Below are positions 38,597-46,338 of a stretch of DNA of 56,122 bases, piece by piece. Position numbers and translations under genes: made by a program. The stretch is taken from contig MFNV01000009.1 of NCBI GenBank assembly GCA_001782165.1, forward strand, positions 1 through 56,122, read 5' to 3'. The notes under the pieces are model-generated. The model was not told the DNA's origin, did not search any database, and saw nothing but the letters and a program-made list of their open reading frames with translations. Source of the stretch: Candidatus Levybacteria bacterium RIFCSPHIGHO2_01_FULL_41_15 (GTDB lineage Bacteria > Patescibacteriota > Microgenomatia > Levybacterales > UBA12049). Each line of letters starts with the position of its first letter. Position 1 is the stretch's first letter.

Positions 38597-39667
38597 TCAT
38601 GTTGGCAGAAATTGTTTGTAATTTTCCGATGTTATGTGTATATAACTTTCCTGAGAAACTTTTCCTTCGACAAAAAGTCTTGCGGTCTTTCTGCAAACTC
38701 CTTCTATGGTTCGCTCCAAACTTCTTATTCCCGCATCAAAACCCAAAGGTCTTATTATGAATGGCCAGACAGATTCATCAATAACAAGCTTCCTTTCGGG
38801 AAGTCCGTTTTGGGATCTTATTTTGGGGAAAAGATAATTTTTGGCAATTTCCATTTTTTCTTGATCTGTGTAAGAAGGCATTTGTACTACCTCAAGTCTG
38901 TCCAAAACCGCCGTTGAGATATTTGTAGTATTGTTTGCGGTTGACACGAATAAAACATGAGAAAGATCAAAAGGATAATCTATATAATGATCTGTGAATG
39001 CCTGGTTCTGCTCAGGATCCAGTAGCTCTACCAAAACACCCATAATATCTGACCTTGCTGCTTCGGTTACTCTATCAAGTTCATCAAGGAGTATAACGGG
39101 ATTTCTTGTTTTTGCATTAACAACTTTTTTAATTATTGCCCCGGGTTCCGCATCAGCAAAGGATCGCGATTGTCCACGAAGGGCGCGGGCGTCCCCCATG
39201 CCGCCAAGAGGAATTCTTTCAAATTTTCTCCCCAAAGCTTCTGCAATCGAATAAGCCAGGGTAGTTTTACCCGTTCCCACGAGTCCTACCAAACACAGGA
39301 TTGGAGCCCTAATTACTCCTTCGGATGTATTATTCTGCATTGTCAAAATTATTGAGGAAAGATATTCCAAAATTCTGTTTTTTACACTTTCAAGGCCATA
39401 GTGATTTTTATCAAGTACCTGCTTTGCGTTGTTTAGATCCAAAATATCTTTTGTTTCATTTGAAAAAGGAAGAAATGTCACCCAATTAACATAAGAGGAG
39501 ACATTTTCAAAATTTATAAAAGAGACGCTCCCCGTTTTTACGCTTGCCCTAAGCAAATTTATCATTCCCCCAACCTTATCCAAAAGCTCAGAAGGTAGAT
39601 TTGCCTGTTTTACCTTCTCTTCAAGTTTTTGAATCTGACCCTCCAATGATGAAGCAGTAACATCCAT
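38597..39667 (-). CDS. Lon-like AAA+ ATPase lacking the Lon protease domain
   Basis: ~356 aa; LVGLVGTGKTTLAYSIAEALGRKFERIPLGGMGDARALRGQSRSF...VILLDELDRV...VLVELLDPEQNQAFTDHYIDYPFDLSHVLFVSTAN matches the Lon ATPase module. Confidence 0.88.
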   Translation of the reverse strand: MDVTASSLEGQIQKLEEKVKQANLPSELLDKVGGMINLLRASVKTGSVSFINFENVSSYVNWVTFLPFSNETKDILDLNNAKQVLDKNHYGLESVKNRILEYLSSIILTMQNNTSEGVIRAPILCLVGLVGTGKTTLAYSIAEALGRKFERIPLGGMGDARALRGQSRSFADAEPGAIIKKVVNAKTRNPVILLDELDRVTEAARSDIMGVLVELLDPEQNQAFTDHYIDYPFDLSHVLFVSTANNTTNISTAVLDRLEVVQMPSYTDQEKMEIAKNYLFPKIRSQNGLPERKLVIDESVWPFIIRPLGFDAGIRSLERTIEGVCRKTARLFVEGKVSQESYIHITSENYKQFLPT

Positions 39668-39711
39668 GATTACATAATACAAAAATAATGAAGCCACGTA
39701 AACTATGGGAA

Positions 39712-42060
39712 TTAATATGTGTCTTTTCTGAAACGTGGTCTTCTCGGAGGAAAGTTCCTTCTACCGCTTTTCTCTTCTCTTTCTCTTTTGAATTGCCTTG
39801 ATAGGGGGTGCTCTTCTCTTTCTCTTCTTGGAAAATCCTTATCATGTCTTTGAAAATCTCCTCGCATGCGTCTTGCCGGTCTTTGAATTTGCCCTGATTG
39901 AGTTGGGATTGCCCCTGTCATCGGCGGGGTTGAATCTTCGGGTTGTCTACCTCCTTTTTCCTGAAACTTCATTGAAAGATTTATTCTCCCCTGTTCATCT
40001 ATTTCCATTACCCTTACTTTTACTTTTTGTCCTATTGATACTACATCGGCGGGATTCTTAACAAATCCTTCTGCCATTTGAGAAACATGAACCATTCCTT
40101 CTTTGCCGGGAAGAATTTCTACAAATGCTCCAAAGGGAAGAATTCTTTTTACTTCTCCTTCAAATTCTTCTCCTGCCTTTACCTCCCTTGTTAGAGCCTC
40201 GATCCAATGAACTGCTTTCCCGACAGCTTCCTCCGAAGTCCCTGATACAGCAACAGAGCCATCGTCCTCAACATCAACAGTAGCACCAGTCTGAGCAATT
40301 ATATTTCTTATGGTTTTTCCTCCGGGTCCGATAAGCTCTCCGATTTTTTCAACAGGAATATAAATCATCTCAATTTTTGGAGCATATTTTGATACTTCTG
40401 TTCTTGACTTTGGCATTACAGAAAGCATCTTCTCAAGAATAAAAAGGCGGGCTTTCTTTGATTTTTCAAAAACCTCTTTGATCTGATTAAGAGTTAAGCC
40501 GGGAATCTTCACATCAAGCTGTATCCCGGTTATTCCTACATCTGACCCTGCAACTTTAAAATCCATATCTCCAGAAAAATCCTCAAGACCTAGAATATCC
40601 GTCAGGATTACATATTTAGAATCGTCTGACATCAGTCCCATTGCAATTCCCGCAATAGAATTTACGATAGGAACACCTGCATCCATAAGAGCAAGGGTTG
40701 ATCCGCAGGCTGACGCCATAGAAGTAGAGCCGTTTGATGAAAGAACTTCTGAAACTACCCTTATTGTATAGGGGAAAAGTTCCTGTTTGGGAATGACCGG
40801 CAGAAGCGCCCGCTCTGCAAGAGCACCGTGGCCAATTTCTCGCCTTGTTGGATAGCCAATCCTTCCTGTTTCACCGACCGAATACGGAGGCATGGAATAA
40901 TGATGCATATAAGTCTTAACTTCCTCTCCCTCTGCCGATTCTACCAGTTGCTCAAGCTTTGGAGAACCAAGCGTGACAACTGTAAGAACCTGAGTTTCTC
41001 CTCTTTGAAATACTGCAGATCCATGAGTTCTTGGCAAAACAGAAACCTTAGAGCTAATTTCTCGAATATCATCCGCCTTTCTTCCGTCAGGTCTTTTTCC
41101 CTTTTTAAGAATGTCCTCTCTTATAATCTTAAAAAGTACTGTCTCAATTCCTTGCGAGATGAGTTTTTTATCAAGCGGGTTTTGTGGATCTTCCAGTTTC
41201 ATCTGTTCAAATATTTTACCAACGAGGTCCTCAGTTTCTGATCCCGTTGACTCCTTGCCCAACCTTGTTTGAACAAGAGAACTTACCTCATCTTTATATT
41301 CTGTTTGAATCTTTGAAATTAGTTGGGAAAGAGCAACATTCGGGCTAACGATCTCTTTTTTCCTGCCTGCCTTTTTTACAAGATCCTCGATAAGAGCAAT
41401 TACCTTTTTATTTTCGGCATGGGCTTTTCCTATTGCCTCCAAGACTATATCTTCGGGAACTTGTCTTCCCTCTCCCTCAATCATTACGGTTTTTTCTTTT
41501 GTTTGGGTCGCAATAAGATCAAGCTCTGATAATTCAACTTCTGCAGCGCCCGGATTTACAATAAACTCCTTATTGCCGTTGCCTTTTTCCAAAACATACC
41601 CCATTCGAACGGCTGAGACCGGACCGTTCCATGGAACAGAAGATATGCTTAAAGCGGCAGATGTTGCGATAATTGAAAGAATATCAGGTTCATTCTCGCC
41701 ATCCACCGAGAGTACCGTTATGACAACTTGAACCTCTTTCTTAAAGTCCTTTGGAAAAAGCGGTCTTATGGATCTATCGATAAGTCTTGCCGTCAGGATT
41801 GCCTCATCGCTTGGTCTTCCTTCTCTTTTTACCCAACGGCTCCCCTTTATCCGACCTCCTGCATAAAGTCTCTCAACATATTCAACAGTCAGAGGAAAAT
41901 AATCAATGTCTTCCCTCACCTGCCCGACAACCAAAGTTGAGAGAACCATCGTATCTCCAAGACGGGCTAGAATTGAAGATGTAGCTTGTTTGGCAAGTTC
42001 TCCTGTCTCAAGTGTTAAGAGAGTTTCTGCCAGTTCTATACTTTTTGAGGTTTTTTCCAT
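39712..42060 (-). CDS. pnp: Polyribonucleotide nucleotidyltransferase
   Basis: 782 aa; RNase PH-like repeats, KH domain (IGPGGKTIRNIIAQTGATVDVEDDG), S1 domain, Arg-rich tail. Confidence 0.98.
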   Translation of the reverse strand: MEKTSKSIELAETLLTLETGELAKQATSSILARLGDTMVLSTLVVGQVREDIDYFPLTVEYVERLYAGGRIKGSRWVKREGRPSDEAILTARLIDRSIRPLFPKDFKKEVQVVITVLSVDGENEPDILSIIATSAALSISSVPWNGPVSAVRMGYVLEKGNGNKEFIVNPGAAEVELSELDLIATQTKEKTVMIEGEGRQVPEDIVLEAIGKAHAENKKVIALIEDLVKKAGRKKEIVSPNVALSQLISKIQTEYKDEVSSLVQTRLGKESTGSETEDLVGKIFEQMKLEDPQNPLDKKLISQGIETVLFKIIREDILKKGKRPDGRKADDIREISSKVSVLPRTHGSAVFQRGETQVLTVVTLGSPKLEQLVESAEGEEVKTYMHHYSMPPYSVGETGRIGYPTRREIGHGALAERALLPVIPKQELFPYTIRVVSEVLSSNGSTSMASACGSTLALMDAGVPIVNSIAGIAMGLMSDDSKYVILTDILGLEDFSGDMDFKVAGSDVGITGIQLDVKIPGLTLNQIKEVFEKSKKARLFILEKMLSVMPKSRTEVSKYAPKIEMIYIPVEKIGELIGPGGKTIRNIIAQTGATVDVEDDGSVAVSGTSEEAVGKAVHWIEALTREVKAGEEFEGEVKRILPFGAFVEILPGKEGMVHVSQMAEGFVKNPADVVSIGQKVKVRVMEIDEQGRINLSMKFQEKGGRQPEDSTPPMTGAIPTQSGQIQRPARRMRGDFQRHDKDFPRREREEHPLSRQFKREREEKSGRRNFPPRRPRFRKDTY

Positions 42061-42329
42061 TAATCTTTAAGGCTTAAATCCTTTGCAATTGAAGAGTAAC
42101 GCTTCTTATCAACGCTTTTTAAAAAATTGACAAGTCTCCTTCTTTTGGCGATCATCGATAAAAGTCCGCGTCTTGAATGGGTGTCATGAATATGCGCTTT
42201 GAGATGGTCTGTGAGTTTACCGATTCTATTGGAAAGAAGAGCAATCTGAACTTCAGGACTTCCGGTATCTCCTTCTGTCGTCTGATATTTTTTGATTATT
42301 TCCTGCTTTTGATCTGATGTAAGCGGCAT
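42060..42329 (-). CDS. rpsO: 30S ribosomal protein S15
   Basis: 89 aa; [52 protein letters not shown]. Confidence 0.98.
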   Translation of the reverse strand: MPLTSDQKQEIIKKYQTTEGDTGSPEVQIALLSNRIGKLTDHLKAHIHDTHSRRGLLSMIAKRRRLVNFLKSVDKKRYSSIAKDLSLKD

Positions 42330-42402
42330 AGTTAGTAATTATATCAATTTTTACATTGGCTCTCAATAAGGAAAATCGAGGTGAATTGTTAAATGTAAAT
42401 TG

Positions 42403-43410
42403 TTAAATATTCGTTGAGCCTTTGTAGATTTTGGGTGTCAGCCAATCAACCGGCGGATTTTTTCCCTGCTTGCCCTGAGCTTGTCGAAGGGTTTTACCTT
42501 GCCCCCCGCCCGCCTGCTCACCTCGGCTCGTCGAAGTAGGTTGGACAGGCCAGACAGATTGATCCCTTCTGTCAAATCTCTGTTCTTGTCTTAAATCTTG
42601 TCTTGTTTCTTGTTTTTGAGAAGTTTTAGGAGAAAATATCGAAGCCTCTTCCCCTGAAATTTCATCAGTCCTCTTAAAAGACCTTACAGCACCCTTTTTG
42701 ATAAGCTCTCCTGCCATTTCAAATGCAAGGGGGCTTGTTTTTGCATTTTGAAAGTTATCTGTGGCTTTCTCAATCCCGATTAAAAGATTCTGCGCCGTGT
42801 CTATATCGATAGGAAGACCAAGGGAAATTATAAGATCTGCAATCTTCTCTGAAATTGAAGAATTATCTGGAGAAACAATTGCTATGTCTCCAAATCCCTG
42901 ATTATCAGCTTTGTTATCAATATTTATAACTTGGGTATCTTTAAGAGCCTGAGGATCAAATATCCTTTCAAGATCAGAAAGTCTTGGGGTTCCAATAACA
43001 AAAAGAAGCGTTGGATATCCCTCAGATCTTTTAAAGGCGACGTCCCTTTCTGAGAATGAAAGTCCTTCCTCGCCCGGCTTTACTATGATATTCAAGAAAC
43101 CATTCTCTAGTGTATAAGAAATTTTATCTATTTCCCCTTCTTTATAGGGAAAGGAAACTACCATATCTCCTCCCCCCCCGTCAAAATTATTCTTTACCTT
43201 ATCAATTCCAACTAGCCTTGAATGCTCAACCAAAGCTTCAGTTGGGCAGACAACACTGACATTTTTGTTCTCGCTTTGAAGCACAAGATACAAAGAAAGG
43301 GCAGATGCCATCTCATCCACTCCAGGGTTCTTACCGACAGCTATACCGATAATGGCATTCTTATCGATAAGATCTCTAAGTTGATTTGGAAATCTATTAT
43401 CCATATTCAA
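42403..43410 (-). CDS. NrnA-like DHH-family protein with degenerate active-site motifs
   Basis: 335 aa between infB and rpsO; GIAVGKNPGVDEMASALSLYLVL and QVINIDNKADNQGFGDIAIVSPDNSSISEKIADLI align by eye with DHH motifs. Confidence 0.65.
   Translation of the reverse strand: MNMDNRFPNQLRDLIDKNAIIGIAVGKNPGVDEMASALSLYLVLQSENKNVSVVCPTEALVEHSRLVGIDKVKNNFDGGGGDMVVSFPYKEGEIDKISYTLENGFLNIIVKPGEEGLSFSERDVAFKRSEGYPTLLFVIGTPRLSDLERIFDPQALKDTQVINIDNKADNQGFGDIAIVSPDNSSISEKIADLIISLGLPIDIDTAQNLLIGIEKATDNFQNAKTSPLAFEMAGELIKKGAVRSFKRTDEISGEEASIFSPKTSQKQETRQDLRQEQRFDRRDQSVWPVQPTSTSRGEQAGGGQGKTLRQAQGKQGKNPPVDWLTPKIYKGSTNI
42473..42540. repeat. GC-rich element pair inside the NrnA-like CDS
   Basis: CCCTGAGCTTGTCGAAGGG (42473-42491) and CCTCGGCTCGTCGAAGTAGG (42521-42540); share TCGAAG. 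Confidence 0.6.
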
Positions 43411-43412
43411 AT

Positions 43413-44960
43413 TTAACCATGCGATATTAACATATCTCCTATAGTAAAGTCAAGAAAAGGAGATACGATTATCCCTGCTTCATTTCCTTTTTCAGCCTTT
43501 GATATTGGATTTTTTCCTTGCCGCAAGGAGACAACTGCAGTCTCTCCCAAAATTTCGTCATTTCTGACAAGTCTTACCTTATCTCCTTTTGCCATTCGCC
43601 CGTCTGTAATCGTAACACCCATGACTTTAGTCTTTTCATAAGGAAAAGAGGCGACAATTTTAGCTATTCCAAGAATTTCTTCCTCCATAGAAAGTTTTCT
43701 GCCTTCAAGTACGTCTTTTATTTCATCTATGAGTTCATAAATTAAATTGTAATTCTTAAGAAGAACTTTTTCGGTTCTTGCAAGTTTTAGGATTTCAGGT
43801 TTTAATTTTGTGTTAAATCCTATAACAAGTGCTCCGGTTGATTTTGCAAGAATAATATCGGCGGGAGTAATCTCTCCTGTTTTTTTATGGATAACATTTA
43901 TTTGCCCGGGAAGAGCATTTAAGATCGCCTCAAGTGACCCAAATGTATCCGCACAAAGAATCACAGAGAGAAGATGGGTATCGTCTTGGGCTAATGCTGT
44001 AGTTGCTGGTATAGTTTGACGTTTGGCGTTTGACGCAACGGGCTGTAATACCGAATAACCTTTACCCGATTCCTTGTGAGAAACCCCAGCCCCTTTCTTT
44101 TTTACTATTGAACCTACTGCCGGTGCCTTTTCAAATCCCAAAACTTCAACTGGCTCGCCGATCGTGACACTCTCAAGTCTTCTCCCATTTAAGTCATTCA
44201 AACTTTTTACCCTTCCCGATATGCCTTCTGAGACTATCTCATCCCGAATTCTTATGGTTCCGTTTTTGATAACAATTGTTGCAAGAGGTCCTCTTCTTAT
44301 ATCCTGTTTTGAATCAATTACAACTGCTTGAAACTCTCCTTGAGAGCTTTGCCGTGCGTCGCCGAAGGATTTGACGGCGGCGCGGGTTTTATTTTCGGAT
44401 TTAAGTTCATCAACCAAAAGAATCAAACTTAAAAGTTCTTTTATGTTGGTGTTTGTCTTTGCAGAAATTTCTATTATAGGCACATCGCCCCCATAACCTT
44501 CAAGAGCTATCCCCTCCTTCATAAGCTCTCCTTTTACCTTTTCGGGATTTTTTTCGGGCAAATCGGATTTGGTCAACACCACAATAAAGGGGATTTTGGA
44601 GGATTTAAGGACATGAATGCTTTCCTTTGTCTGAGGCATTACCCCGTCAACAGAGGAAACAACAAGAAGCCCGATGTCGGCTGCCATCCCCCCTCTTTCT
44701 CTCATTTTCGGAAATGCTTCGTGTCCCGGAGTATCTATAAAAGTTATGCTTCTAATCTTTCCTTCATTGACGAATTCTATCTTTGAGGCTCCTATGGATT
44801 GGGTTATCCCTCCATGTTCTTTTGAAGCGATATTGGTTTTCCTTATTGCATCTAAAAGGGTAGTTTTCCCATGATCAACATGACCCAATAGGGTTACTAC
44901 GGGAGTGAATATCCGAATAGAAAGGGTTTGTTTTGATAAATTTCTTTTTTGCTTATCCAT
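43413..44960 (-). CDS. infB: Translation initiation factor IF-2 (short form)
   Basis: 515 aa; [38 protein letters not shown]...ITFIDTPGHEAFPKMRERGG. Confidence 0.97.
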   Translation of the reverse strand: MDKQKRNLSKQTLSIRIFTPVVTLLGHVDHGKTTLLDAIRKTNIASKEHGGITQSIGASKIEFVNEGKIRSITFIDTPGHEAFPKMRERGGMAADIGLLVVSSVDGVMPQTKESIHVLKSSKIPFIVVLTKSDLPEKNPEKVKGELMKEGIALEGYGGDVPIIEISAKTNTNIKELLSLILLVDELKSENKTRAAVKSFGDARQSSQGEFQAVVIDSKQDIRRGPLATIVIKNGTIRIRDEIVSEGISGRVKSLNDLNGRRLESVTIGEPVEVLGFEKAPAVGSIVKKKGAGVSHKESGKGYSVLQPVASNAKRQTIPATTALAQDDTHLLSVILCADTFGSLEAILNALPGQINVIHKKTGEITPADIILAKSTGALVIGFNTKLKPEILKLARTEKVLLKNYNLIYELIDEIKDVLEGRKLSMEEEILGIAKIVASFPYEKTKVMGVTITDGRMAKGDKVRLVRNDEILGETAVVSLRQGKNPISKAEKGNEAGIIVSPFLDFTIGDMLISHG

Positions 44961-45039
44961 ATATTTTTAAAATTCCAAATTATAATATCTAAATCCCAAA
45001 TAAATTCCAATTTAAAAATTCCAAACTTCTTAAACATAA

Positions 45040-46227
45040 TTATTCGGAAGTCTTTTGGGATTTTCCTTTATCTACCTTTTTTTTCTTCCTCTTTATTCGC
45101 GAGACGGAGGCGATCTGTCCATTCTCGGGTGAACTGAAAGTCGATTTACTATTTTCTTTTTGATCTTCTTTCACTTGCGGTATTTCATCTTGTTTATCTT
45201 CTAATTTTAGACTAGATGGTTTCTCTTCATTTTTAATTTCATTTTCTTCCCCCTTGCCCTCCAAAACTTTAGTGTCGGAGGGTTCTCCCTCTATCTCAAT
45301 CCTATAACCTGTCAGCTTTGATGCAAGTCTTACATTCTGACCATCTCGCCCAATAGCAAGAGGTAATTCTTCGGCCGGCACAAAAACATGGGCAGTCTTG
45401 TCCTCCTCAGAAACCTCCACCTTCACATTCTTAGCAGGCGAGAGTGCCTGCGCTATAAATTCTTTCGAATCCTCCTGCCATTGAACTATGTCAATTTTCT
45501 CAAATCCTGCAAATTCCTGAATTATTGCCTGGACTCTTACTCCCTTTTGCCCAACGCAGCTTCCCACAGGATCTATTCCCGATTGCCCAGAAAAGACTGC
45601 AACCTTGCTTCGTGAACCCGCCTCTCTTGCAATAACTTTTATAACAACACTTCCCTGTGCCACCTCAGGAACTTCACGTCTAAATAGTCCCTCCAAAAGA
45701 CCGTTGTTTGCTCGTGAAACAATAAGCTCTTCTCCTTTAAGTCCTTCTCTTATTTCCAAAAGATAAACTGCAAGTCTTTGATTTAAATGATACCTTTCGC
45801 TGGGAATCTGCTCAGAAGGAGGCATTATGGCCTCGGTTTTGCCTACATCAACAATCATATTTGGACCTGCAAACCTTAGGATCATTCCGTTCATAACTGT
45901 CCCAATCCTCATTTTATAATCTGACATTATTGCTTCTTTTTCTTTTTCTCTAATTTTTTGAAGAATTACCTGCTTGGCGGTCTGAGCTGCAATTCGACCA
46001 AACCCCGGAGGAGTTACATCCTTATCCTTAAGAAAAATTTTTGCTTCACCCGTATTTGCATCAAGCTCTGCTCTATATTCCTCTACCTCAACTTCGGGAT
46101 GATCTTTCTTATAAGCTGCGAGAATTGCATTTTTTACAGTATCCAAAACCACAGAAATATCAACGCCGCGCTCATTGGCGACTTGATTTAATGCGAGTGA
46201 AAATTCACTTCTCTGCAATGCCGGCAT
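45040..46227 (-). CDS. nusA: Transcription termination/antitermination factor NusA
   Basis: NusA N-domain, S1, KH domains (DPVGSCVGQKGVRVQAIIQEFAGFEKIDIVQW); Lys-rich C-terminus. Start set at MPALQRSEF. Confidence 0.96.
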   Translation of the reverse strand: MPALQRSEFSLALNQVANERGVDISVVLDTVKNAILAAYKKDHPEVEVEEYRAELDANTGEAKIFLKDKDVTPPGFGRIAAQTAKQVILQKIREKEKEAIMSDYKMRIGTVMNGMILRFAGPNMIVDVGKTEAIMPPSEQIPSERYHLNQRLAVYLLEIREGLKGEELIVSRANNGLLEGLFRREVPEVAQGSVVIKVIAREAGSRSKVAVFSGQSGIDPVGSCVGQKGVRVQAIIQEFAGFEKIDIVQWQEDSKEFIAQALSPAKNVKVEVSEEDKTAHVFVPAEELPLAIGRDGQNVRLASKLTGYRIEIEGEPSDTKVLEGKGEENEIKNEEKPSSLKLEDKQDEIPQVKEDQKENSKSTFSSPENGQIASVSRIKRKKKKVDKGKSQKTSE

Positions 46228-46338
46228 AGGCAAACAGTATACCAAAATAACCACCAACCTTCAACGGTTGACTATCAAATTATTGAATTGTTTTCAGTTT
46301 GGGATTTTGAATTTGGGGATTTGTTTAGAATTTAGAAA

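Noticed and set aside
38472-38696. Minus-strand 74-aa ORF after the Lon-like gene, considered as a displaced protease domain
   Set aside because: No Lon protease motif; Asn/Lys-rich translation of AT-rich repeat DNA overlapping the Lon-like 3' end.
42060-46227. CRISPR or prophage-like cassette suggested by short repeats
   Set aside because: Repeats are irregularly spaced and lie inside housekeeping genes; no cas or phage structural genes.
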